Source: Hetaerina americana
Lineage: Eukaryota; Arthropoda; Insecta; Odonata; Calopterygidae
Direction: 5' to 3'
DNA: 64,000 nt
NCBI GenBank assembly: GCA_022747635.1
Contig: JAKTNV010000009.1
Coordinates: 28,745,622-28,809,621, forward strand
Below, piece by piece: positions 45,141-56,984 of this stretch (its first letter is position 1; each line of letters begins with the position of its first letter). Position numbers and translations under genes: made by a program. A model generated the notes under the pieces. It was not told the DNA's origin. It made no database searches and saw only the letters and a program-made list of their open reading frames with translations.

Positions 45141-48100
45141 GGATCATGCGTGGTATGGATTTATCTTGGTTGTATCTGTGGTATGGTATGGTCACAGCCG
45201 TGGCCGAACCTTAAGCAAATCCCATTACTCAGCTATTTACCGCCATACTGATGGATGCATAAGTGTGGGGGGGGGGGGATGTTGCCCACCCAGTCTGCAC
45301 AAAAGATGTGGAAATGCGATACGATGATGACGCGGGTCGGTTCTTTAACTTGGAGCGGCATTTTCAAGCGGCTTGATTACGACGCCATTGTCTGCGAGGA
45401 CAACACACGTTTTCGGAGAGGATGGGGTGGTTGTTGAGGCTGTTGTTCCTCGGTCCTTCTTGAGCATACATCGACTAAACGATGAACTAACGAATTTAAC
45501 TGTAGCGTTCCGAAGAAGAGAGATCGCGCAGCTTGCGGATTCGTGGCGTGGAGTTTCGAGTTTAATTCCTCAGCCTACCATATTTCCTTTTTCTTTTTTA
45601 AGTTTTTCATTCTTTTCGCCGTGGAGCTGTATTGGACAACGACGAAGCCGAGCGGACGCGTTGCCCGTGGCAACCACGACAACAATGGGGATTTGAAGTG
45701 TTTCCTTGTGCTTATCAGGCAATGCGATTCATCGGATGAATAGCGATTGAAAGACGGTGGGAAAAGATGTGTTTGTTTGTGTGGGGGGAAGGAGATTGGG
45801 AGTGTGTGTTGTGTAGGAAGGGTGAGGGATGATGCACAGATGGTGGGGGAGAGGAAGAGATTAACACTCGCGGGACGGGGAAAGGAAGTTAATGTTGAAG
45901 GAAGAATGGAAAAAATAGATGAAACAGGCGTACGGTAAATAACACTGCTGAAATCCGTCTCCAATTTGTATGAAAGAAAGAACATGGCATTAATAGTGTT
46001 GATATTGTTTCGGTTATAAATTTTTTATGCGTCATTTGATTCTTTATTGCCTCATTCATTCATTACAGCTTAATAGGAAATATGGAATTCGACACCAATT
46101 CAAATTGGCCTTAAAGCCTTTCCCCACATAATAAGGGGAGAAAATATATTCTAAAAATCGCTTCAGAGAATCATAGATCCCTGTGCTACCGGCGTGCTCA
46201 CGCTCACGGAAGACTCACAGAGATAAGTCTAAAAAGTAAAAACTGTTTCTTCAAGAAAACATTGCCCTGAACAAAATTAATCTCTCTCAAATTAGATATA
46301 TTTTTTCTTTCCTCAATCTGTCCGATGAAAAAATTTTAATTATATTTTTTTGGGTTAAAATTTGAAAGAGAAATGATGGCCCGTTAAGGGTTACCTAGTA
46401 GGTAGAGAAGTCTTTAATAGTCGATTGAAATTAACTACTTGTAGCAAGGCTTCAAAAAACTTTCATTGATGTAATCCATCGCTTGATTATTTTCCTTCAA
46501 AAAACGGGATGAAAGGATATTGGAATCGACTCGTGAGACATGCGAGGCGGGGAGTGTCCCAGAGTATCGTTTCTACGAGGTGGTACCCAAAAATATATAT
46601 CTTTTGCTGCGACTTCTTTTATTATGACGGATCTTCTTTTGGTAATAGTTTTAATCTTTAAATTTGACGGTAATTTAGATCTAGCCATTCATACAATGTG
46701 AATACGCTAATATATTATTTCGTTAACTAAGAATCAGAGTTGGAAGAATGAGTGGCATCAACTTTAGTCTCTAAAAAATATAGAGTTCTCAAGGTTGCCA
46801 TAAGTTTTATTAGGTCTCCCACTGATTGATTTCATTGATGAAACCTCAGCTGTGTTTTTTTTATCGTACAAGAATGAATGCTTGTCGCTTATTCCGGTAC
46901 ATCGATGCATGACTCCCCTCCCCCCTCGTTTCAGCCCCTCCCATACCCCGCCACCCGTTCATTCCATCCCCTCCTCTCCACGCCCCCTTCCGTCAAAGGA
47001 GGCCTCTTTTATAGATGCCCTGGAGATCCTCCAGCCAATGGCATTGTTTCCTGTGCCCCACCCCCACCGCTCAACCCCCTCCTCCTCACACACCCCTGCC
47101 TTCCGCTCCCACGTTTATGACCGACGCCAGGGTTGCCAACCCGGAATTCTGATCATTGGAATTTGGATATCAGCTTGGCTGCGGAGTCGTCTTCTCATTA
47201 CGTGTTAAGGATGTCCTTAAATTACGTAAGGATGTTAGGGGTGGGGGGGGTTTCGCAGCATTCCATGACATTTCCTTATGGGGAGCCGGGTTCAGGAGGT
47301 TTACGTAACGCAGGGGTCATAATAGCATTACTTCAGCTATTGTTTAAGGAGAAATTATTTTTCACCTTTGTTACTGAAGAACAAGTTGGTCAAATGTTCG
47401 CTAAAAAATCTGCCGAAGAAGAATTACTTATGGATTTATCCACATGATATAAGCGTTAAAAATGTTTTTGTCATTTCACTGTAGGTACAAATTCTGATAC
47501 TACTTGAATAAAAAGTTTTCATTCATGCTTATGCACTTTTGTTTAGGTAAAAATATATACATACAAGTAAGAAGACCTTATAATCCTGGGGAGAAACGCT
47601 TTCTGAAAACCCAAATGAACTTTTCTTATTTGACAAAATAATGCCTGTTTGATTAGACTTTTAAATGACTTGATTAGGTGTTTATTACAGTGATGATAAT
47701 GAGATAAGTCTGGCGGAGGGGGATTGTATCTAACGAATCCTTAGAAAGGAGGAGTAAGAAATCCGGAATAGACTATGTAATTTAAGAGCCTCTAAGTCTT
47801 CCCGGTGAGACTAGATAGTGTTGAAATGCGGTTTACTAATGGCTGATAATTTCATGGAAGAATATTAATTGAATCTCTCTTCGCCCTTCCTTGGAATTCT
47901 CCTTCGCAGTGCTTTAGATTGATAATATCTGAAAGAGATGATAAAAAAATTGAAACAAATCAAATGTTCGCTTCAACCTCGGGTGGAAAATCTGTGTGTA
48001 TGCAACTCATTCTTCACCTGAAGATAAATATCACTGATCGTGAATAATGGGAAGGATTGCATTAAAGAGGTTATTCGCCATCTAAGTTGTAGTCTTAAAT

Positions 48101-48500
48101 TAATTTTGGGCGGATGACGGGTGGGCTAATGTTTACTCTTCGTTTCCAAATACATCGTAGATACTCGAGTTACTCTCGTCCAAATGATTATTTCTGCTCT
48201 GCGTGGTATCATATTGCGACCATATTCGATTCCAATTACACTGCAACACATTAGAGGATATGATTGTGTAGCGTCACTTCTAGGGCCGGGGGTGACGTTT
48301 CACATGGTATCTTGAGCAGACGGACTGATGACAATTTAAATAGGAATTTTTCTAGATTTCTATCAAGATTTTTATTTTGCCGATGAAATTTCTATTTCTA
48401 TCCTAACTGGATTCGGCAAAAACTTAAATGAAGTACAAATGATTCCAAGAAATAGGTGACTTCTAGAGGTAAAAATTATTCAAAAGAACACGGAACTGTT
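45140..48500. other. Long noncoding stretch
   Basis: A run of 12 G lies at 45267-45278. The patches 45745-45905 (G-rich) and 46910-47120 (C-rich) are low-complexity. Frames such as 47133-47447 match no family I know. No repeat family is recognised. Confidence 0.45.
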
Positions 48501-48508
48501 TATAATTA

Positions 48509-49065
48509 CAGGGTTCGTCCGGAAAATAAGTGTACTGAGCTCAGGAAAAAAAATTATTACACTTTTACAAATCTTAAGCTAATATTCCTCAAAATAGGAC
48601 CCTTGTGAGTCGATACACTTGTTCCAGCGGCGTTCCCATTCCTGGAACGCTCCCGCGAAGGCATCATCGGGAACCTCTCGAAGACTCGTCGTCGACCTCT
48701 TCTCTGCCCTCCACGAACATCTTGTGCCACCGAAAGATCATGTTTCTGGACATGGCTGACTCACCGTAAGCCTGGTTAATCATACCGACAGTTTCGGTAG
48801 ACGATTTCCCAAGCTTTACCGCAAATTTGATGGAATAACGCGGCTTCAAAAACTTCGGAATCGCGTTCCGTGACGTGGGTCGAAGCGTGGAGGTTCGCGT
48901 TAACAGAGCTCCTCACTACACCACAGCTCAGAGCCGACTGCCTTTTTCAGCGTCGCTTGCCAACATACACCCCTCCAATCGCAGCCCGTCAGAGCGGTGC
49001 TGGGCGCGCCTGGAGCGGCGCGCCCAGCCCAGGAGTCAGTACACTTATTTTCCGGACGAACCCTG
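48509..49065 (-). mobile_element. Deleted mariner of a second lineage, 557 bp
   Basis: Inverted ends of about 30 bp (starting CAGGGTTCGTCCGGAAAATA) are flanked by TA at 48507-48508 and 49066-49067. The interior keeps only the start and end of a transposase gene on the minus strand. The 5' untranslated part has a GC-rich hairpin: GCTGGGCGCGCC at 48999-49010 pairs with 49017-49028. It is non-autonomous and its family differs from copies 1-3; the end resembles that at 995. Confidence 0.93.
48579..48849 (-). pseudogene. Mariner transposase, N- and C-terminal scraps
   Basis: From ATG 48849 the frame reads MKPRYSIKFAVKLGKSSTET, INQAYGESAMSR, IFRWHKMFVEGREEVDDES and stops at 48664-48666. In another frame the normal C-terminus follows: AFQEWERRWNKCIDSQGSYF and EEY before a TAG at 48579-48581. 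The whole catalytic domain between them is deleted, so the gene is dead. Confidence 0.85.
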
Positions 49066-49069
49066 TATA

Positions 49070-51355
49070 CTTATACGAAAACTAAGGAAAAGATAGGCGT
49101 AAGATTTTACACAAAAGCCTGCACCTCTAAATTATTTTTAAATTTTACACCAAAGAATCTCATCTTTATGATGAAATAAGTATTTACTGTATTTGTTTTG
49201 AAATATATGTTTTAAAGGTTCCTAAATTATGGCTTCAATAGGCTGAGCCTGAAACCATTGATTTTTAAATTTAATATTCATTGATTTCACGTACGTGATC
49301 ATGCCTTTATTACGCATATCTAGCGGTAAGAAGAGATTAATGGCTGTAATGAGTAATAGTACTTCAGAAGCGTGCACTGCACTTACACGTTGATCGATCC
49401 CTTCTGTCTCCTCGGAGTCCTTCGCGTAGAAATGAAAGCTATTTTTATTCCATCCTAAGAAAATATATTAGAAGGACAGAGGACAGATAGCCCTTCTTAC
49501 GGAGATAGTCTCCGGTGTAAACTATTTTGAGCACTTTGGAGCCATGAGATAGGAACATGATAAAAATTTGCAGAGAGAGCGTTAGCTGTCAAGTAAACAC
49601 GTTTTAGAAATCTAGATTCACACTTTCCACGAAGAATCAAACAAACATAATTCCACTCTACTTCTAGCCCCATAAACCTACAAAACTAGAAATTTCTATC
49701 CTACGGTTTTAAATCATTCAAACTTCATGAGTAGAAGGAATTAATGGTGTACCGGGAATGTTTTTAAGGCCTTTACTCTCTGGAAATTTTGTTTACGTCG
49801 AAAATTTCACAGGATTATCTCTGGAGGTTATATGCAGGACGCATCCATCCACGTAAGTGGCCGAATGCTCATTCAGAAAGCTAAATGTCCATGGAAATTC
49901 AGATAGTTATCTATAACTTCGGCGGACTCATTTAGTATGATCCTGAGTCGAATTTTTCAAGAATAAAAGTTTCTGTTTTCTTCTTGGTAAATTCCCATTC
50001 GAACTAGTTGCATCCAATTGGCTATGATGTACTCGACATGTGTCATAATTATGCCGATGTGTAGTTAACTGTTGTTATTTTTACTCGAATGCAATCGGCA
50101 AGTTTGACAAAAAAAATTCGTTAGATAGTCCTCCAAAATCCTTCAAATACAATAATTTTGGAGGGTTATTTTCCAATCTGTTTCTTAAATTGATGCCTTT
50201 TGCATTATTTTTAAAGTTTACGAAATCAAACATGCAAATTGTATGTCCTTCGGTGCGGTAAAATATTTGCAAGATTTTGGAGAAGTTTTGAGGCTTACGA
50301 CATTCAATGCCTTGTAATAGAACACCATTAAGAGTGATATTTATGTGAATTACGGCATAATTTTTGCAGTATTTATTTTTATCTTGCAGCTATCGCTTGG
50401 CGTAAAATAGTTATAATACAATGGTATCCAATCCTGATGAGGGAGTATTTTGCGTGGTCGTATGCAGTTTTTAGATGTTCCTGTGAGATGATTTAGAGAT
50501 TCCTTTGAACAAAATACCACTCCTTAATAGGAATAATAGTATTTATATAAAACTTTTTCATGCATAAGTACATTTAATATTTTTCTTCATCACACTTTTT
50601 TATCCTTTTTACTTGATGCTGTCTGTTTATTGTGCCGGGTGGTGTCTTGCTAGGCTTAATGTCTTAATATTGTAACGATATTCCGTCAGGTGCCATCCAA
50701 AGCTTGCCGTAGACGGTATACTACAAATTAATAACCAACATTACTCTGGAACAGTTAGCGATAGACCCAGAAATATGATCGATGGGAGTGTGAGAAGCAT
50801 GCGAAACGAGACCTCCAGAGAAAGGAGTCTGGATTTTATACTGATTTCTTTCATATAATAATAATGATTCATATTGGGATAGAACACTACTCACTGATAA
50901 AACCATAAAAAATAATAGACCCGACGTAACTCATGTTAACTGAATATTGAAAACACTCCCTAATACATACATCCATTCCAAATTACTCGAATCTAACAAA
51001 AAATAAAGATATACCAAATTGCACTCCTTTGGCCATTGCGTTGACACAGCTCTGGCAGCAAAATTATGTAACAGCTGCGCCAATCATAGTGTTCGCAACA
51101 TGCATTACCAGTAAAAATCTCACCACCTACATCAAATTAATAGGAACTAAACCATATCTCTAAAAAACATTTTAAAATCAGTCATACTTGAAACAACCAT
51201 ATTGGTGAAGCCCTTCTCATCGCAATAAGGGAATATGCGACTTGGCTGGCATCCGTAGAACGATCAGAAAAAAACCACAATATGTGAGCAACAAATATAA
51301 TAATAATTATTATGTTGCCGTCGCGGATTTTTTTTATTGCACACACAATCTGTGA
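49070..51355. other. AT-rich noncoding stretch
   Basis: No gene, transposon or SINE is recognised over about 2.3 kb. Confidence 0.45.
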
Positions 51356-51359
51356 CACA

Positions 51360-51545
51360 GCCGCCCGTTAAACATCAGAAATTGAACCCGGAGACTGTGC
51401 TGTCTGAAATAAAATGCCGGACACGCGCCCAACACACCTAACTTTATATGCAGTCACATGCAAGGATGGAGGATGACCCTTATGGGATCGAAATCCCAAA
51501 AGCGTCGCTCCTCCGACACCACTTTCGGAATGGCCCTTGGATCCG
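51360..51545 (-). repeat. Possible tRNA-like SINE remnant
   Basis: The minus strand shows GTTGGGCGCGTGTCC then CTCCGGGTTCAATTTCTGAT about 40 bases on, the spacing and form of pol III A and B boxes. Next to it, GGAGGA...TCCTCC (51469-51514) surrounds GGGATCGAAATCCC. No other copy is seen in the window. Confidence 0.3.
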
Positions 51546-51683
51546 ACGCTGTCCCCCACGCCCCGTGTGTCCCACCTACACTCTACCCCGCCGAAAAACC
51601 ACCCGAGTGCCTTCAGAACGGGGAGGAGGTGTGGGAGCGGCGGTGAAGGTAGGGGGTCGCCACTCGGCTAATCATCCGAACGG

Positions 51684-51712
51684 TTGTGTGTGTGTGTGTG
51701 TGTGCGTGCGTG
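51684..51712. repeat. (GT)n microsatellite
   Basis: GTGTGTGTGTGTGTGTGTGT continuing into GCGTGCGTG. Confidence 0.95.
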
Positions 51713-51749
51713 AGATAGCTTTTTAAGAAGAAATCGACCGCTTCCCATC

Positions 51750-51970
51750 GCTCGCCTCGTCTCCATGGCTGCCCTCGCGCCTTTCCATTGGCCAGTTCCT
51801 TTGGCGCGGCGCTGACTACGGCGCATGCGCCCCGAGGAGTCCCACGCTATCCCTCCCCCTCCCCATCTCGTACTCGCGAAACCGAGAGCTCACTTCGTTT
51901 ACGGGTTTCGATGGATCCCGTGGAGCGTTCGTTCCCGGAGTATCAGTATTTTCGGCCGTCCCCACCTCTA
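51750..51970 (+). promoter_or_regulatory. CpG-rich promoter-like patch
   Basis: This short GC- and CpG-rich block contains CCATTGGCCA (51785-51794, a CCAAT box read from the minus strand) and GCGCATGCGC (51821-51830), the NRF-1 palindrome (EWG in insects). Both are typical of TATA-less promoters. No exon can be assigned to it: short frames such as MDPVERSFPEYQYFRPSPPL from 51910 end quickly and have no clear donor. Strand is unknown; plus is nominal. Confidence 0.35.
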
Positions 51971-52059
51971 GTATGGGGTTGACTCGCTGCCTATTATGGG
52001 GAATAGCGACAGACCAAGACTTCCGCAACTTAGCGTATTGGCGCAACACGAGACCCACG

Positions 52060-53050
52060 TTCCTTCGGGCGATTTCGCTTAGTTTAGAATAGGATGATAG
52101 TTATTATTTCGCTGGCCCATTAGGGAGTAGAGTAAATAGAACGGAGAGGGGTGCTGTATTAGGGTTGACCGACCTAAAAAGGAACTTCCGTTAAGGTCCG
52201 ACAATCACCTACACCATACGATGGACCCTCTGCTGAATTGAGATGCCCTCCTCACGTTTTATCTAATTAAGGATGGGATGAGTATAAAAATTAAATGAGG
52301 TACATGAATGAAAATTCGTCAGTCGATCATTAAAAAATATCCAGGCAGGATTATGAGAGGATGCTTGAAATTTCCGCGGCTTCCTTCAGTTTGCCTCATG
52401 AACGTTACCCTTAAATTGTAATTAAAAACCTAATTGATGTTATAGTGGTTAATGGAACTATTAAGGCACGGGATGTGTTGAATTTTGGGAATACAAACAT
52501 AACGATTTAACATCATTAAGTTGCAACTTAAGGTTTGGTAAAATGATTGTATCTGGGAACCTTTGGTTCAAGAATCAAGGAGATTATCTAGTTCTACAGT
52601 GATCCTTTCATAACCGGAAGTCGAACTAGGGTCCCTTCAATTTTAGGAATCAGCACTCTTGTTAATTCGCGTTCATCGGATAAATCATTATTTATTTAGA
52701 ATTAAGACTATTTATTCGCAATGAATGACAATGGCAACTTCCAGTGGTAAACAATTACTGAGGGAAACTTCCTATTATTTCTAATTGTGTTGTGAAACTA
52801 AGAACCATCGTTTATGAAAGAATTTTTTCTTGCAATATTAATAAAGTTTCACTTAAAAAATTTCGAGGCTAGAATAATATAGTATTTTTAAAAAATAAAC
52901 TTTACATTAATTTATTCGTTTTTTTACGAAGATGCTAACATGCTGATTTAGATGTTTAAGATCCACTGACTAAAACATTGATTCAAAGATTTTCGTAATA
53001 TATTTTTAGTATCTAAAGAGAATGAAGAAAAGCATGTATGAAACTGATAG
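52060..53050. other. Noncoding stretch
   Basis: On the minus strand GGGACCCTAGTTCGACTTCC near 52635 resembles a tRNA B box, perhaps an old SINE. Nothing else is recognised. Confidence 0.4.
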
Positions 53051-53059
53051 ATGTTCAAG

Positions 53060-53290
53060 AAGCAGAACAAGATTAGAATAGTATGACGTACATTTTTTAT
53101 AGAGTCAGTTTCCTGTCCTAATCTAAATTTTGGCTCTTGTTCGACGATGCTTATCTCGAATGACTAAAGAGGTAATAGAATGTCATCGGCAAATAATATA
53201 CAATATGGATGACGTAGTTGTATAAGCAGTCAATGTTATTTAATGAAAGTCTACAAAAAATTTCAGCAGATGAATCCATTTCTATTTTTG
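53060..53290 (-). pseudogene. Reverse transcriptase remnant with FADD motif
   Basis: The minus strand reads PYCILFADDILLPL, a stop, then SFEISIVEQEPKFRLGQE. ILFADDILL is the RT active-site block with its two metal-binding Asp (codons at about 53181-53192). No long open frame surrounds it. It is a non-LTR fragment of uncertain family, perhaps related to LINE-B. Confidence 0.5.
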
Positions 53291-53294
53291 GCTT

Positions 53295-53795
53295 GAAAGC
53301 TTCCGCCATTAGTGAAATATTTCTGAGTTATACAGGATTATAATTAAAGTATGATTAAAGGTCAATAATATTTCTGTATTCTGGTAGAAACAGTTTTATT
53401 GGTATCACTTCAATGTCCTATTAATCCTACAAAATAATACATAAAAATAATATTTATCGAACTATTTCTTATCGTATTTATCGTCATTTTTGCTGTGAAA
53501 AGGGTGCAATGTTGGTTAAATACCGTGCTCGATAAATTAATGGACACAACATTTATCTTTCTACGGTTCCACAGTTTTGGATCTCCAAATTATTATCATT
53601 TTCCCTATAGGAGTTGTATGCTACTATCTTTAGCCGTCTCTTCCAGATAATGGGCTAAGAATTAAACTGATTTCGAAGAAGTTGCTTCCTAAACACTGTC
53701 AGCCCAAGCACATATGACATATCCAGAATTCATGCGTACTCCCATTCGCCGCATGTCACAAAAAATTTAAAGATGTCATTTTTCCTTTCCGTGAG
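53295..53795. other. AT-rich noncoding stretch
   Basis: Nothing recognisable. Confidence 0.45.
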
Positions 53796-53799
53796 TGTC

Positions 53800-53930
53800 A
53801 CCAAGCCTTGGCAAGGGATGTCCAGAAATATCATTCGGATTCAAACCCGCGCTTCCCCAGCCAAAGGCCGGGAACCCCCGTAAACCACTGCACTCCCAGA
53901 CCAGGGTGAATAAGGATAAACCACCAAAAT
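53800..53930 (-). repeat. tRNA-like SINE head
   Basis: The minus strand has GTGCAGTGGTTTACGGGGG and, some 45 bases on, CGGGTTTGAATCCGAA, a near-perfect pol III B box with T-arm pairing. It is not one of the three SINE families defined here, and no acceptor stem allows a genuine tRNA call. Confidence 0.45.
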
Positions 53931-53979
53931 TTGAATTAACAAGTCCTTCCTCGGAGAATTCAAACGTTGGCAGCTCTTA

Positions 53980-54160
53980 CTCATTCATCCCCCGCGTCCC
54001 TTTTCCACCCATCCTCACCCCACCCCTCCCCATTTCCTCCAGCTCCCCCCACCCACGAATTCCTCCCTCCCCATCCTCTTCCCCCCCCACGTTGGTCCTC
54101 CTCCTCCCGGGACGACTCCTACCCCATTCCATCCCCTCTTCCTCTCCCCTTTAACGCCTG
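53980..54160. repeat. Polypyrimidine tract
   Basis: About 180 bases nearly all C and T on the plus strand (CCCCACCCCTCCCCATTTCC and similar). The following 54225-54420 is G-rich. Open frames here are low-complexity Pro/Ser strings. Confidence 0.75.
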
Positions 54161-54424
54161 ATCACGTCTATTCATACCGGGTTTGGATCCATGAATACTC
54201 GCCCTGATGATACAGAAACAACGAAGGGCCCGCTCCGGAGAGGATGGGGTCACTCACACCCTCGGATGGCGGGGGAGGGAGGGCCGCCTGCCAAGGTGCC
54301 CGGGTCCTGTGCGGGGGAGGGAGAAAAGGCGGGCGAGGTGGAGGTTTGAGAGAAGGGTACGGGTCGGTACCCAAAAGGGGGAGGCCATACGAAGGCCCAA
54401 GCGTAGAAGAACTCGGAATAAAAG

Positions 54425-56860
54425 TACGACGGAATTGTTCAGCCGTGAAAATTCCAAGTCCCCTTCATAAACGCTGTTTCATGAAGTGCCGGAAGTCCTT
54501 CCCTTCTCGTTGCTCTACTCTTTGTTGTTCCATTCTTATGTTAAGTGCATGCCGCATCTAAATACCCCGTGGGTATCTTCAGTGGCATCCGGTCGGTGGG
54601 TGCAGAGAGAATGACCGCAAAGGAAAATTAGTAAAAATGTTGCATTGTTGAGATCTTTAGAAGCAAGAGATGATGTATTAATAATTAGTAAACATGATTT
54701 AAATTGTATTCTTTGTCGCCTATCATTCGTGAATAAAGGGGAACACGAGTGACCGAAAGGAAAAAAATAACTAGCTGCATGATCAAAACGTCTCCAAAAG
54801 TCGTGTGTCATTTCTCAAAGAAAAAGAAAGCGTGTATTTGAAATTTAACTTACTTCATTCACATTTCTATTGTGAATTTAAGGTGTGCACTAATTGCAAA
54901 TAACTGTTATTAGTATCAACGGTTACTAATAGGTGAAAAGCATCTATTGTAATTTCAAAAAGAACTATTTCTTGGTAGCTGAGCGAATCATATTATCTCC
55001 ATTATAGTTGACAGAACATCGTTATCATTAGTGTTTAATATTTATATATAACAGTAATATTTATATATAAGTTATAAAACTCATTCTCTTCTTGATGGAA
55101 ATGAGTACGTTCTATTTGGTTCGAAGACGTACGGTTTGCTTACACATATTTCTGCGTTGGGTTCGTACCTTTTTCCTTCCTCTTAAATGCTATAACTTTT
55201 TTTTACTCCTTTCTTCCCATATTTATTCTTAATCGTGCTTTAACTCCAAAATAGACAAGCATTATGAGCCCTGATTATACCTTAGGGCCTGATTGAATGT
55301 TATTTTAGACGAAATGTTGTGGTTGAAATAGCTTATTAAGATTCAATCAACTAAACTAATATTAACTTATGCTTAATAAAAAATACATAAGAATTTGCAT
55401 TTTATGCGATATTTTCTCTTTTAAAGGAATATATACAATCGAATCGATCAATAGACGCGTTGCATATACTGTGTCCATTTGAAATATACATTAACCGGTA
55501 GATTACCAATATTATAATCGACTGTTGGTACGTCCAAATTATTCAGGGACTGTAGGGTAACCTAAGACAGTTTGCCCAGAGAAAAATTCACACCTGCTTG
55601 GCGTAACTCCAATTCAGGACCCCCGTAATTTTTTTCTTTTATCGGGTATAACAATCGAATTGGAGATTTTAAATTTCCCGCCATTTTTTATTCATTCAGA
55701 TGGTAAAACTTTCCCGAGGTTCCAATATGAATTACTTCTCCAGTCTACATTATCCCTGCACACTCATTCAGATAATCTCACATTTCATTTCCACCCCTGT
55801 TATTTTGATTATGAGAAGAAAGGTTAAAGGGATATGGGAGATTATATGATATCCATTTCTTCAAACTACCGACATTTTGTCTGTACGTTTGTAGAACACT
55901 TCCTTTACCGTTCCACTGTTCCCCTTGGTTCATATATATATTTTATATATATATTTATATATATAAAAGACGGAAGTACCTACGTTCCTCTTCTTACCTT
56001 TCTGTACAAGGGGTTCCCGATTCGCCCTTTCACCGCTGGCCTTCTTAGGGCAATTTTTTATGTGGTCTAACTTTTTTCTCCTCCCGTTCTTTCACTTTCC
56101 TTTATACTCACCGTTTTCTCTTTTGAATCGGTCCCTACCCCGCACCTCTTATTATCCTCATCTCCCTCCACGGCGTAATCCTCTTAACCCCGCTCCTGAC
56201 TAACCCTCTCATCTCCCTCCTCAACTCTCTTCCCCCTCTTGGGGTGCCTCCCAGTTTCTCTTTTCCTTCTCATTCCTCGATCCCCCGTTTCTTATTCTTT
56301 TCCGGTTCCCGCCCTCTGAGCTCGGATTCCATGTGCGGTGATTAAGAAGTTTCAATTGGTTGGTTAGTTTTATTGCAATGGCAACAAAGGTGATCGTCAC
56401 TTCTTATTAAAAACCATTGCATCGTCGTCGGTGTGATGGCATCTGCATTCAGGGATATGATAGATTCTAGTGCATATGTTACATTTTTGTTCATGAAAAA
56501 GGATATTATTTGCGTCGCAAACCTTTAAATTGGCCTAAAAAAGCAAGGTTTTGAAAGCAACCTGGGTTTAATAAGCAAGATATTAATATAAAAACCATAT
56601 TTCAGCCCAATTAAGTCTCGCTTTAATTTATAATCCAGAAAATCGGACACAATTAATGTAATTAAAAGGTGAGAGCATGGGACTGTATTGTTTTTGATAA
56701 ATGGTAATCTATACTTTGATGTGAGCACTTATTCTTTAGTAATGAACTCAAAAGAGTTTTGCCATATGATTGCAAAGCTCATTTCTCACTCAGATCTAAT
56801 AACTGTGAAATTCAAATATCAGAATTGAAGGAACTTTCTCTATGACGACTCTCTCTCCTG
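54425..56860. other. Noncoding stretch
   Basis: A TTAACCGGTAGATTACCAAT motif at 55492 recalls the LINE-A tail (43103-43156 complement). Short TA repeats lie at 55933-55968 and a CT-rich patch at 56080-56310. No gene is recognised. Confidence 0.45.
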
Positions 56861-56864
56861 AACA

Positions 56865-56980
56865 TGTGATGCCCGAAAAATCCCAAAACTTGTGTGTATG
56901 TATATGTTGCCCGGTTGTATCTACAATTGAACTCTGTCCCTCCGGTCAGTAGTGGAACATTATAAGCCACCACGATCTAG
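56865..56980 (-). repeat. Decayed SINE2 copy
   Basis: The minus strand reads TTCCACTACTGACCGGAGGG, then AGTTCAATTGTAGA and GGGATTTTTCGGGCATCAC, in step with the SINE2 copy at 58715-58967 (GGACCACTGACCCGAGGGCC, GGTTCGAATCCC, GTGATTTTTCGGGTCCC). Confidence 0.55.
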
Positions 56981-56984
56981 CATG

